Origin: Noviherbaspirillum aerium
GTDB taxonomy: Bacteria > Pseudomonadota > Gammaproteobacteria > Burkholderiales > Burkholderiaceae_D
Direction: 5' to 3'
Length of the DNA: 64,000 nt
NCBI RefSeq assembly: GCF_008929045.1
Contig: NZ_VFAH01000016.1
Span: forward strand, 62,001 to 126,000
Shown here: piece by piece, positions 36,792 through 45,370 of the stretch
Position numbering within the stretch: the stretch's first letter is position 1
How the letters are laid out: every line of letters starts with the position of its first letter
Made by a program: the position numbers and the translations under genes
The notes under the pieces: generated by a model
Told to the model about the DNA's origin: nothing
Databases searched by the model: none
What the model saw: the letters and a program-made list of their open reading frames with translations, nothing else

Positions 36792-37940
36792 ATGAAGTTT
36801 CAAGCTTTGAAGACGCTCGGCGCCTGTGCCCTCGCGGCCATGCTCGCGGCATGCGGCGGTGGCGCGGACATGGACATGGCAGGTTCGGGCACAAAACTCG
36901 CGCCGACCGTTTGGACGTCGGACGGCCGGGGCACCAATTCCTGTTCCTACGATCCACGTTGCTCGAATAATCCCTATGCACCCTTCAATGTGCATAGCGG
37001 TACCTATGCCAACGTCGGCTTCCCGGCTGATGGCGCAACCATTTCCGGCATGGTCCGGCTCCAGGTATCTGGCCTTGCGCTGGAAAATGTCGAGCTCGTC
37101 CCGGCCTCCGGCTATGTCCCGCGTTACGGCGTGTTCCAATTGTCCAATGACAAGACCCATGCCTGGCTGGACCTTGACACGACCAAGCTCCCCAACGGCC
37201 CGATTGCCGTGCGCGCCGCCGCGTTCAATAAGCCGGCAGGTCAGCCCGATGCCGTCGAACTGACCGCGATGTCGCCGCGCACCTGGATGGTCAGCAACAC
37301 GAATCCGCCAGTGCAGGCATTGTCGGTGACGGCAGCCTCGGCGCCGGGCGATGGCGCCGTCGTGGCCGGCACGATACGGCTTGAATTGCGCGGTACCGGC
37401 ATTGCCAATGCCGAGTTGCTGCCCGGCGTCGGCTATACGCCGCGTCTCGGCCAGTTCAATGTGTCGGCCGATCGTACCTATGCATGGCTCGACCTGGACA
37501 CCCGCACCATCCCTGACGGCGTGCGGGATATCCGGGTAAGCGTCTTCAACGTGACGCAGGGACAGGCCGGCGCGCAGGAAGTGGTGGCGATTTCGCCGCG
37601 GCGCTGGGACTTCCGCAACGGCGTCGGCGCGGATTTCCACGGCTCCGTGACTGTGGCGCCGCTGCATGGATCGACCCTCTCTGGCATTGTCGTCCTCGAG
37701 GTTCGCGGCGCCGGGCTGCGCAATATCGAATTGCTGCCGGCGCAGGGCTATACCCCGATCCTCGGCACCTTCTCGGTATGGTCGCCGCAATACGCCATTG
37801 GCTATTACAACTTCGATACCCGCAACCTGCCGAACGGACCGATCGATCTGCGCATCAGCGCATTCAGCGTCGCGCCGGGGCAGCCCGGGGCGCGCGAGAT
37901 CATTGCCATGCCGACCAGGCAGTGGATCATCCGCAACTGA
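36792..37940 (+). CDS. Lipoprotein with three tandem ~100-residue repeats
   Basis: 382 residues. Lipoprotein signal peptide with lipobox LAAC (Cys21). After a Cys-containing linker come three homologous units, about 72-167, 175-274 and 282-382. Each has an element like GMVRLQVSGLALENVELVPASGYVPRYG, a beta-rich middle (AWLDLDTTKLPNGP) and an end R-x-W. They look like Ig-like or jelly-roll beta domains; no named family recognised. Probably a surface or periplasmic binding/adhesive lipoprotein. The ATG that begins the signal peptide is chosen over an upstream TTG. Confidence 0.8.
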   Translation: MKFQALKTLGACALAAMLAACGGGADMDMAGSGTKLAPTVWTSDGRGTNSCSYDPRCSNNPYAPFNVHSGTYANVGFPADGATISGMVRLQVSGLALENVELVPASGYVPRYGVFQLSNDKTHAWLDLDTTKLPNGPIAVRAAAFNKPAGQPDAVELTAMSPRTWMVSNTNPPVQALSVTAASAPGDGAVVAGTIRLELRGTGIANAELLPGVGYTPRLGQFNVSADRTYAWLDLDTRTIPDGVRDIRVSVFNVTQGQAGAQEVVAISPRRWDFRNGVGADFHGSVTVAPLHGSTLSGIVVLEVRGAGLRNIELLPAQGYTPILGTFSVWSPQYAIGYYNFDTRNLPNGPIDLRISAFSVAPGQPGAREIIAMPTRQWIIRN

Positions 37941-37964
37941 TTGCGTGCGGGAGTCCTATCCCGA

Positions 37965-37990
37965 AAGCCGCCCCAGGGGCGGCTTTTTTG
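37965..37990 (+). terminator. Rho-independent terminator of the repeat lipoprotein
   Basis: AAAGCCGCCCC pairs with GGGGCGGCTTT around a very short loop, followed by TTTTTT, 25 bp after the lipoprotein stop codon. Confidence 0.9.
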
Positions 37991-38181
37991 CGGGCGCTGC
38001 CGGCCAGTGGCGGCACGGACCGCACCGCCGCTTGGCAGGCACAACCCAAAGCCTTGCATTAAAGATCATTTCATCGAGCATCATGACTACGCGATCCCGC
38101 CAGCCGCGCCCATCGTAACGCACGAGCCGGGAACGTGCGTGTGGTACAGTACCTGCAGCAAAACCCTCGATTCAGGACATC

Positions 38182-39141
38182 ATGACCGCACGTATCGGAC
38201 TCGTCGTCTTTCCCGGATTTCAGGTGCTTGACCTGGCGGTGCTGACCGTTTTCGAAGCGGCAAACCTGATCCATCAGCCCGCGCATTATGAAGTTGCCGT
38301 GATATCGCATTCGGGCGGCATGGTAAGGAGTTCGTCGGGCATCGACGTGGCGACCCGGGCGATGTGCGAGGGGCAGTGCGACACCCTGGTCATTGCCGGC
38401 GCCACCATCCTCGAAGATCCCGAGCCGGCCCTGATCGAGTCGCTTCGCAAAGCGTCGCCGGCGACGCGCCGCATCGCCAGCACCTGCACCGGCGCCTTCA
38501 TCCTTGCCGAAGCCGGCCTGCTCGACGAGCGCCGCGCCACCACCCATTGGGCTCTGGCAAGGGAACTGCAATCGCGTTATCCCAGGATCAAGGTCGACGA
38601 AGACAAGATCTTCATCAAGGATGGGCCGGTATGGACTTCCGCCGGCATGACGGCCTGCCTGGACCTCGCTGTCGCCCTGGTGGAAGCCGATCTGGGCATT
38701 GAACTCGCGAAGGCGGTGGCACGCAAGCTGGTGATTTATCATCGCCGCTCCGGCGGGCAGTCGCAGTTTTCCGCATTGTCGGAACTGGAGCCGAATTCCG
38801 ATCGCGTCCGCGAGGCGCTGAGATTTGCGAGAGAGCATCTGCATGAAAGCCTGAGCGTGGAGCAGCTTGCCGAGCATGTGCACTGGAGTCCACGGCATTT
38901 CAGCCGCATGTTCCAGGCACAGACCGGCATGGCCCCGGCCAAGGCGATTGAAAAGCTGCGCCTCGAAACGGCGCGGGCGATGATCGAGGACGGGCATTCC
39001 TCGATCGCGAAAATCGCCGCCATCACCGGATTCGGCGATGAAGAACGCATGCGGCGCGCCTTCATCAGGACTCTCGGCCAGCCGCCCAAGTCCTTTGTCC
39101 ACCAGGCCCGCGCCAAGCAGGACAACGTTTATCTGAATTGA
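38182..39141 (+). CDS. GlxA-family AraC-type regulator with DJ-1/PfpI domain
   Basis: 319 residues. N-terminal DJ-1/PfpI-like domain (1-180) with the nucleophile-elbow Cys in STCTGAF. The C-terminal AraC DNA-binding domain (about 215-310) has two helix-turn-helix motifs (LSVEQLAEHVHWSPRHFSRMFQAQTG; SSIAKIAAITGFGDEERMRRAFIRTLG). Related activators control amino acid or carnitine/quaternary amine catabolism, but no catabolic gene is adjacent, so the target is unknown. Confidence 0.9.
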   Translation: MTARIGLVVFPGFQVLDLAVLTVFEAANLIHQPAHYEVAVISHSGGMVRSSSGIDVATRAMCEGQCDTLVIAGATILEDPEPALIESLRKASPATRRIASTCTGAFILAEAGLLDERRATTHWALARELQSRYPRIKVDEDKIFIKDGPVWTSAGMTACLDLAVALVEADLGIELAKAVARKLVIYHRRSGGQSQFSALSELEPNSDRVREALRFAREHLHESLSVEQLAEHVHWSPRHFSRMFQAQTGMAPAKAIEKLRLETARAMIEDGHSSIAKIAAITGFGDEERMRRAFIRTLGQPPKSFVHQARAKQDNVYLN

Positions 39142-39303
39142 GCTTCCGGCATGCCCGGAGCAGCGGCGTTGCGGAGTTGCGCATTTGCTCATCGCGGCGG
39201 GAGCAAAATCGCCTTGCCAGGAGGAACTGTCCGGTCGCATCGGCGGTCATAAGCGTTTCTTTCAAAACCGGCCATGCGTGCGGCCGATCCGGAAATTCGC
39301 TTT

Positions 39304-39696
39304 ATGAAAAAACAGAAGAAGTCCAGCGGTGGAAAAAACCGCCGTCAGCAGGGAAACGGGCAGGCGGATCGAATGGGGCAGGCGCCTCGCAAGACCGAAC
39401 AGAAAACAGCGCGGGCAGGTTCCGGACAGGCGGGAGACCAGCAAGGAACAAGATCCCAGCAAAAGGAAACGTCAACGCAGCACCCACAGGCACGCCGCAA
39501 GCCCCAGAGAGGCGTTGACGACAAGCGCCAGCTCTGGGACCGCAAGCAGGCCGAATTGGCCGCCCGCCGGGCCGCTGCAGAGTCGCGGCGCATCGAAGAG
39601 GACAATGCACGCAGGCGCAAAGCCAAGATCGTGTTCGGCGCAACAGGCATGACGACGGCGCTCCTGGCCTGCACTCTTGCCTGGTATTTCGTCTGA
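39304..39696 (+). CDS. Basic hypothetical protein with C-terminal membrane anchor
   Basis: 130 residues, very rich in Lys, Arg, Gln (MKKQKKSSGGKNRRQQGNGQ...), with a predicted coiled-coil stretch (WDRKQAELAARRAAAESRRIEEDNARRRKAK) and a single hydrophobic C-terminal segment (IVFGATGMTTALLACTLAWYFV). That gives a tail-anchored topology. No family recognised. The ribosome-binding site is weak (GGAAA). Confidence 0.5.
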   Translation: MKKQKKSSGGKNRRQQGNGQADRMGQAPRKTEQKTARAGSGQAGDQQGTRSQQKETSTQHPQARRKPQRGVDDKRQLWDRKQAELAARRAAAESRRIEEDNARRRKAKIVFGATGMTTALLACTLAWYFV

Positions 39697-39770
39697 CGGA
39701 CGCTGCCAGTCGCATCCCTGCCCCGCCCCTTTGTCTCTTGAACTGAAAATCGATTTCAGACGCTTGGGCT

Positions 39771-39790
39771 CTGCACTGCACTGCACTGCA
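39771..39790. repeat. CTGCA pentanucleotide repeat, 4 copies
   Basis: Four perfect copies of CTGCA in the gap upstream of the hemerythrin gene. No function evident. Confidence 0.85.
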
Positions 39791-39820
39791 AAACACAACA
39801 TGCATTCCGCTCGAGGCGCA

Positions 39821-39850
39821 CATGCAGACACATGCAGACACGTGCGGACA
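39821..39850. repeat. 10-bp tandem repeat, 3 copies
   Basis: CATGCAGACA twice, then a two-mismatch third copy, just upstream of the NsrR-like site. Possibly incidental. Confidence 0.8.
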
Positions 39851-39876
39851 ATGCGTCTTGTTTATTCAAAGCATAT

Positions 39877-39899
39877 AAGTTGCATTTGAAATGCATCTT
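39877..39899 (+). promoter_or_regulatory. NsrR-like nitric-oxide operator
   Basis: Two 11-bp half sites in inverted orientation separated by one base: AAGTTGCATTT, G, AAATGCATCTT. The right half is an exact match to the reported NsrR half site AANATGCATTT (on the other strand); the left half has one mismatch. It lies about 145 bp upstream of a hemerythrin-domain gene, a typical NO-responsive target. The match to NsrR is from memory of the published consensus; no NsrR gene is in the window. Confidence 0.75.
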
Positions 39900-40043
39900 A
39901 TGTAGGATGGAAAAGAATTCGGTGAAATACCTGCGTTAAAGCTTCACCGTCATTGAACACCGATTAAATATAGAGCTGACAGGCCGCCTCGCAGAGAGCG
40001 AGCCATCCGGGTTTTGCGTTAATAAATCAAGGGAGGAATCACC

Positions 40044-40454
40044 ATGAACATCGACAAGCTGAGAGACCAGCATGTGGAAATACTCGGTGCAGTGTCTCAG
40101 ATGCGCAAGCTGGTCAGGAGCGGCATTGCCGAGAATGCCGAAACGATTTCCCGGCTGGTGATCTCGATCAGCGGGATCATCAAGCTGCACCTGGCGCGCG
40201 AGGACTCCCATCTCTATCCGGCGCTGGCGTCGGGCGGGCAGCAGCTTGCCGCACTCGGCTCGCGCTATCAGCATGAGATGGGTGGTATCGCCGGCGCCTA
40301 TATGGACTTCTCCCGCAAGTGGAATACCGCGAGAGAAATTCATTCCGACCCGGAAGGATTTCGCGCCGAAGCCAATATCGTGTTCAAGGCATTGCATCAG
40401 CGCATACAGCAGGAGAACATCGAACTGTATCCCGCGATCGCGCTGCTCGCATAG
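40044..40454 (+). CDS. Hemerythrin-like di-iron protein
   Basis: 136 residues, four-helix hemerythrin fold with the expected ligands: RDQHVEI, IKLHLAREDSHLYP, YQHEM and HQRIQQENIELYP (His and Glu pairs). It can bind two irons and O2 or NO. Strong AAGGGAGGAATCACC before the ATG. The NsrR-like site upstream suggests induction by nitric oxide and a role in NO sensing, storage or repair of damaged iron-sulfur centres (DnrN/YtfE are longer relatives with an extra domain). Confidence 0.88.
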   Translation: MNIDKLRDQHVEILGAVSQMRKLVRSGIAENAETISRLVISISGIIKLHLAREDSHLYPALASGGQQLAALGSRYQHEMGGIAGAYMDFSRKWNTAREIHSDPEGFRAEANIVFKALHQRIQQENIELYPAIALLA

Positions 40455-40543
40455 ATTGGAGCCCCGGCGGATGCATGGAGGAATCGGCCGACAGCGCGCT
40501 GCAGGGCAAGGCGGAAGGAACGCCGCATGGCGTGCCACCGATG

Positions 40544-41419
40544 TCATTGCAGTTGATCGACAAGCCCCGGCAATATCTGTTCGGCCTGTGCATCCACCTT
40601 CAATGACAGCATATGATCGGCACGCGTCCTGCCAAGATTGATTGCCGCGATCGGCATGCCCGCTTCCGCCGCCATTCTGCAAAGCCGAAAGCTTGACAGG
40701 ACCATCAGCGACGAGCCGATGATCAGCATGCCGTCGGCTTCCCGCAAACGGGCTTCGGCCTGCTCCGCGCAAGTACGGGGAACGCCGTCGCCGAAGAACA
40801 CGACGTCGGGCATCAGCATGCCGCCGCAACGCATGCATGCGGGCACGGTGAAATTCTCCAGACAATGCGGTTCCAGGTGCGCATCGCCATCGGGCGCCGC
40901 CACCGCCGTGGCTTCCGACATGTAGGGGTTGAGCGCTTCGAGCGCGGTCTGGATGGCAGCGCGCTCGAAGCGCGCATCGCATGCGAGGCAGCGTACCCGA
41001 TGAATGCTGCCATGCAGCTCGACCACATCGCGGCTGCCCGCGCGCTGGTGCAGGCCATCCACATTCTGGGTGACGAGGCCGGCCAGTCGGCCGGCGGCTT
41101 CCAGCCGCGCGATGCTGCCGTGCCCCGCATTCGGCTGCGCCTTCGATAACACCGGCCAGCCTATCATGCTGCGCGCCCAGTAGCGCCGGCGCATCGCATC
41201 GTAGTTGCGGAACTCGGGGCCCTGTATCGGTGCCCGTCCTCTACGCACGCCGTCCCTGTCGCGATAATCGGGAATGCCGGAAGCCGTGCTCATGCCTGCT
41301 CCGGTCAGGATGTAGAGGCGGTCATGGCGTTGCAGGAACAGGCTGAGTTCTTCGAGAGGACAGATCGTTTGCGGCATCGGCATTGAAATCCGGAAAGAAT
41401 AACGAGGGCCCTGCAACAT
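40544..41419 (-). CDS. Sir2-family NAD-dependent deacetylase (sirtuin)
   Basis: About 291 residues. Sirtuin motifs: TGAGMSTASGIPDYRD, TQNVDGLHQRAG, catalytic His in VELHG, structural zinc site CLAC...CMRCGG, and IIGSSLMVLSSF. The length and the long insertion between the Cys pairs fit the SIRT4/class II group. Start chosen at the ATG with GGAG 7 bp upstream; the domain itself begins about 35 residues later, so a shorter start (41383) is possible. Confidence 0.88.
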   Translation of the reverse strand: MLQGPRYSFRISMPMPQTICPLEELSLFLQRHDRLYILTGAGMSTASGIPDYRDRDGVRRGRAPIQGPEFRNYDAMRRRYWARSMIGWPVLSKAQPNAGHGSIARLEAAGRLAGLVTQNVDGLHQRAGSRDVVELHGSIHRVRCLACDARFERAAIQTALEALNPYMSEATAVAAPDGDAHLEPHCLENFTVPACMRCGGMLMPDVVFFGDGVPRTCAEQAEARLREADGMLIIGSSLMVLSSFRLCRMAAEAGMPIAAINLGRTRADHMLSLKVDAQAEQILPGLVDQLQ

Positions 41420-41500
41420 GCGTGTTCTCCGCATGCTGCCGTGCGGCGCTCAATGCACAAGAGTAGCCGAATTCACCGAGGCGTGAAAATTTCTTGCCTG

Positions 41501-41998
41501 CTAGCTGGCGATATCATCGAGAAACCGATGCATCACATAAGCGTCGACATACCCGAGCGATGGATGCCTGAAAGCCTTCGGCAGGGTACCGGCAATTTGA
41601 AAACCGAGGCCTTGCCACAGGCGGACCGCGCGTTCATTGGTGCTGACGACGAAATTGAACTGCATTGCCAGAAATCCTGCCGCCTTCGCCTCGCGCAGGC
41701 AATGTTCGCCCATCGCCCTGCCCGCGCCCTTGCCCGCTGCGGCCGGATCGACCATGAAAGACGCATTGGCGACATGCGCTCCCCGATCACGCTGGTTGGC
41801 GACGAGCTTGTACATGCCGATGATCTTGCCGCCGTCTTCGGCGACATAGGATTTGATGTCCTTGCCGAACCAGTAATCGAATGCTGTCTGGCGGCTGGCG
41901 TCGGCGGCAAACACATAGGTGCTTCCTTCCGACACGACAGCATGAAAGATGGCCCACATTGAAGTGAAGTCGGATTCCATGGCTTTGCGGATCTGCAT
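41501..41998 (-). CDS. GNAT-family N-acetyltransferase
   Basis: 165 residues. GNAT fold with acetyl-CoA loop (VDPAAAGKGAGRAMGEHCL) and the C-terminal ERAVRLWQGLGFQIAGTLPKAF. Substrate unknown. Downstream of the VOC gene on the same strand, 7 bp apart, so the two are probably co-transcribed. Confidence 0.88.
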   Translation of the reverse strand: MQIRKAMESDFTSMWAIFHAVVSEGSTYVFAADASRQTAFDYWFGKDIKSYVAEDGGKIIGMYKLVANQRDRGAHVANASFMVDPAAAGKGAGRAMGEHCLREAKAAGFLAMQFNFVVSTNERAVRLWQGLGFQIAGTLPKAFRHPSLGYVDAYVMHRFLDDIAS

Positions 41999-42005
41999 GC
42001 TGTTT

Positions 42006-42383
42006 CTATTCCAGAACTGTCATTGATGATGGTTGCGAGATGTCTTCGCCAAACTTCAGCAAGTTGCCATGCAGGTCGATGACATGGCATTCCTTCATGC
42101 CCCAGGGCTGTGCCACCGGCGGCGGCATCTGCACGCCGTTGCGCGAGAATTCTTCATACAGCTTCTGCGCATCGGCCACGCGCACATAGCAGGAAGTATG
42201 TTCCGCAATGCGTCTCTCCTTGCATGCCCAGAAATGAATTTCGCAACCGTCGCGCCGCACGATCGCATAGTCATCGTGGCGAGCCGCAGTGGCGAAGCCC
42301 AGGCGCTCGGCATAGAACGCGATGGTGGCGTCGAGATCGAGCGATGCCAATACCGGTATGGTGCTTTGGATTAACTGCGTCAT
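42006..42383 (-). CDS. VOC-family (bleomycin-resistance-like) protein
   Basis: 125 residues. Vicinal-oxygen-chelate fold with two beta-alpha-beta-beta-beta halves (LDATIAFYAERLGFATAARHDDYAIVRRDGCEIHFWA; CYVRVADAQKLYEEFSRNG...KECHVIDLHGNLLKFGED). Related proteins bind bleomycin-type drugs; the true ligand is not predictable. Start at the ATG that opens the fold. First gene of a pair with the GNAT gene. Confidence 0.85.
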   Translation of the reverse strand: MTQLIQSTIPVLASLDLDATIAFYAERLGFATAARHDDYAIVRRDGCEIHFWACKERRIAEHTSCYVRVADAQKLYEEFSRNGVQMPPPVAQPWGMKECHVIDLHGNLLKFGEDISQPSSMTVLE

Positions 42384-42803
42384 GATGCGGCTTTCTCGCA
42401 TTGCTGTATGCTCGCACGCCGAAAATACGGGCATGGAAAGAACCTCGAAGGGATTGCTGGCGTGCATTAAAACACATGGCAGGAATTTGCGCTCGGTACT
42501 CGGCGGCAAACGTTGCGGCAAGCCAAGTCCATAAGCAGCCCGGTAATGGATTTCGCAAATTAATACAAAGCTTTTATCGCGGGCAATGTTATTCGGCCGT
42601 GATGTTGTTTGCGGACCGAATACATGCATTTTTTTGGCCAATTTACATGCAGGGGCTTTTCATCCGCATAGTCCGCCCCTATCATAGGCACATCCCGATT
42701 ACATCCAGCAGCGCCTTCAGCGCTTGAGCTTCCAAGCCCTTGCGCCACTGCATCTTTGCACCCCTGCACCTTTGCGCCGCTGCACTTACCGAGCTTGCAT
42801 CCA
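42384..42803. other. Intergenic region with low-complexity sequence
   Basis: About 420 bp between divergent genes. The AT-rich part (42545-42630) may hold promoters. From 42735 to 42785 there is a series of near-repeats of CTGCACCTTTGCGCC. No gene supported. Confidence 0.45.
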
Positions 42804-43511
42804 GTGAAAAAAATCCACTCCGTCCTGCTTTCCGGTTTGCTTTGCGTAGCGGCCGCTCCCGTGTTCAGCCAAACTCTCGCAAGTGCTCCCGCCACCCTCG
42901 CGGCTGTCGATGCCAAATGGGCATCCAGCTTCGCGGCCTTCGATGAGGCCGACAAGCTGCAGGCCCCGGCTCCGGGAGGAGTCCTGTTTGTCGGCAGTTC
43001 ATCGATTCGCATGTGGGATGGATTGGAAACGCAGTTTGAAGCCCTGCCTGTGGTCGTCAAGCGCGGCTTCGGCGGGTCGCGCATGGAAGACTGCAAGACT
43101 TACCTGAGCCGCCTGGTGGTGCCTTACAAGCCGCGCATGGTGCTGGTCTATGCCGGCGACAACGATCTTGCCGAAGGCCGCACGCCGCAGCAGGTGCTCG
43201 ACAGTTTCAAGTCTTTCGTCAAGGGCGTCCGCCAGGAATTGCCTGATACGCGCATTGCCTATATTTCCATCAAGCCAAGTCCCTCGCGCGCCGCCTTGCT
43301 TCCAAGCATTCGCGAAGCCAATTCGCTGATCAAGGATTACGTCGACAATACCGACAATGCCGATTACATCGATATCTTTTCACCGATGCTCAGCACGGCC
43401 GGCACTCCGCGCGAGGAACTGTTCCGCGAAGATGCGCTGCATCTCAACGCTACCGGCTATGCACTGTGGCGCACAGTGATCTCCGCCCATCTGCCCGCGC
43501 ATTTACGCTAA
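42804..43511 (+). CDS. Exported SGNH/GDSL-family hydrolase
   Basis: 235 residues. Signal peptide (VKKIHSVLLSGLLCVAAAPVFSQ, cut after Ser/Gln), then GDSL-type blocks: VLFVGSSSIRMWDGL (Ser nucleophile), RGFGGSRMEDC, LVYAGDNDLAEG and the catalytic DALHLNATGYALW (Asp-x-x-His). Acts on esters, possibly acyl or acetyl groups of polymers. The GTG start is inferred from the signal peptide; an ATG 48 bp earlier would put a Pro/Leu stretch in front. Tail overlaps the convergent OpgC-like gene by 9 bp. Confidence 0.87.
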   Translation: MKKIHSVLLSGLLCVAAAPVFSQTLASAPATLAAVDAKWASSFAAFDEADKLQAPAPGGVLFVGSSSIRMWDGLETQFEALPVVVKRGFGGSRMEDCKTYLSRLVVPYKPRMVLVYAGDNDLAEGRTPQQVLDSFKSFVKGVRQELPDTRIAYISIKPSPSRAALLPSIREANSLIKDYVDNTDNADYIDIFSPMLSTAGTPREELFREDALHLNATGYALWRTVISAHLPAHLR

Positions 43512-44672
43512 AGGATTGGGCTTGGGCTTCGGCACTTTCGGCGCATCCGTTTCGGGACGGCGCTTCGGATTGCTTTCCTTGTCGATCATCAAGGTGATCA
43601 CCGCGGTGACATAAAGCAGCGCCAGTCCGACGGCCATCAGCATCACGTCGGTCATGAGGCTGCGCTCGGGCGTACTCTGCCCATAGATGGAGAGCGCCAG
43701 CAGCACCAGCACGAGGTGGACACAAAACACCGGCAGGGATGCGGCGCCAAGTGTTTCCAGCACACCGATGCGCGGTATGCGCGCCTTCAGCCATTCGCTG
43801 AAATGCATGAGCAGAATGACCATGGCGAAGAAGTTGATCAGCCGGAATGGGCCGAGATGCCATTTGTCGAACAGATGATTGATCACGCTCTCGCCGTGGA
43901 TCGGCACCTGTCCCGCAACATAGCGCCAAACCAGCATGACGGCCGCATAGATCAGGCAGAACGCCACCAAGGCTTTCGGGAAAGGCTTGCGGTTCTTCAA
44001 TTCCCCCTTGGCCGTCAGCGCGCCCATCCACAGGCCGAGCACCCAGAGGAATTGCCATGCATAGGTTTCGAAGGAGCCGGTTTCGCGGTATGGCACCTGG
44101 AAGTCCGTGAGGATGACGAAAAGATCGTAGAGCGTCTCGGAAATTTTTGTCTGCGCCATGATCCACAGCGCGATGCTGATGGCAAAAATACCCTGCCAGC
44201 CGCGGCGCAGTCCGACCTCCAGTATCAGGGGACTGAGCAGCATGAACATGATGTACAGCGGCAGGATGTCAAGCAGCGGCGGGTTGTAGATCAGCAGCAG
44301 CCCGCCCCAGAGTCCGGCCAGCGGCTGGCTCAGGTAGAAACCGAGCAGGTCGGTCAGCGCATGCTGGTCCCGCAAGATGCCGACCGCCGCAATTACCGTA
44401 AACAGGAACAGCAGCAAGGCGGCGTGGCATGCATAAATTTTGAGCGCCCGCGCGATGAACGCGTTGCGCATCGAGGGAATGCCGTCACGCAAGCCCTTGC
44501 CGGTATAGATCATGCCCGCCATGAAGGCCGATAGCATGACAAAACCTTCCGCCGCTGAAACGAAGCCGAACGGCTGGCTCAGCATGCTGGAAAATCGTGT
44601 CGGCAGGTGTGTGACGAACATCAGGATCAACATCAGGCCTCGGAGCATGTCGAGGTCCCAGCGGCGATTCAT
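43503..44672 (-). CDS. opgC: OpgC-family integral-membrane protein
   Basis: 389 residues with about ten hydrophobic segments. The start RRWDLDMLRGLMLILMFVTHLPTRFS and the block SAAEGFVMLSAFMAGMIY are characteristic of OpgC, which succinylates osmoregulated periplasmic glucans in proteobacteria. The C-terminus is a charged, Pro-rich cytoplasmic tail. AAGGAG lies upstream of the ATG. No opgGH genes are nearby, so the substrate remains inferred. Confidence 0.82.
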   Translation of the reverse strand: MNRRWDLDMLRGLMLILMFVTHLPTRFSSMLSQPFGFVSAAEGFVMLSAFMAGMIYTGKGLRDGIPSMRNAFIARALKIYACHAALLLFLFTVIAAVGILRDQHALTDLLGFYLSQPLAGLWGGLLLIYNPPLLDILPLYIMFMLLSPLILEVGLRRGWQGIFAISIALWIMAQTKISETLYDLFVILTDFQVPYRETGSFETYAWQFLWVLGLWMGALTAKGELKNRKPFPKALVAFCLIYAAVMLVWRYVAGQVPIHGESVINHLFDKWHLGPFRLINFFAMVILLMHFSEWLKARIPRIGVLETLGAASLPVFCVHLVLVLLALSIYGQSTPERSLMTDVMLMAVGLALLYVTAVITLMIDKESNPKRRPETDAPKVPKPKPNPLA

Positions 44673-45270
44673 CCGGCTCTCCTTCGTGATACTGCAAGCG
44701 TGTTCTGGGCAATGGAAATAACGTCCCTGCTTGCTGTTCACGAGCAGGAGTATTTCGATGCTGACAACGAAAGGCCACTCTTTGTTGCCCGATGTTGATC
44801 TTGCTTTGCTTAATGTCATGTGGCTGACATACGAGTCGCAAATGACGTGCCGGCAGGGGCACGAATTAAGAAATGCCGTGTCGGGATGCATGATGCCGAC
44901 ATGGCATTTCGATTGAATTGTGGCAAGGCTGCTTGCTAAAAGGGCGAGCGGAGTGGTACGCATCAGGTTTGATTACAAACTGGTGGACTGAACAACTGCG
45001 CAAGTCACTTTGAAACCATCAACCATGATTTTTCATGCGCCTTCAGACAAGCCCAGGTTCGTCATACCGTAGTGCCAGGCCGTTGTCGTCCAGACTCTAT
45101 TGACGATGCCGGAAAAGTAGCGCACAGGTCTGCGTGTGTGGGGACGCCGGCGTTTTCCTTGCCATGGCCAGGGGACACCGCGCCTGCCATGTCGCATGAC
45201 CATGCCTTCGCCCACGGACAGATCTTCCCGGTCCCGCCGAGCCCGGTCAGGATGAATGCGCTCCGAAAAT
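44673..45270. other. Intergenic region, no gene seen
   Basis: 600 bp between the OpgC-like gene and the end of ahpF. Short open frames are not supported. Near 45240-45263 a 24-bp stretch resembles sequences at 18287 and 28149. Confidence 0.45.
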
Positions 45271-45304
45271 AAAAACGCCCCGTACAAGGTACGGGGCGTT
45301 TTTT
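45271..45304 (-). terminator. Bidirectional terminator of ahpF
   Basis: AAAAACGCCCCGTAC pairs perfectly with its complement around a 3-base loop (AAG), with A-run and T-run on the two sides. It lies about 65 bp beyond the ahpF stop codon on the minus strand. Confidence 0.9.
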
Positions 45305-45370
45305 GTTGCACGCTTTATCTGCTGCGGCGCGGCTGCCTGCCATGCCACTTGCGTGACAGGGCAAACTCGA

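Noticed and set aside
18287-45263. A similar 24-bp stretch (CCGGTCAGG..GAA..GC.CT) in three gaps: 18287, 28149 and 45240
   Set aside because: About 18 of 24 positions agree, but flanks do not align and no structure is shared; chance in GC-rich DNA is likely. A genome-wide count of the motif would settle it.
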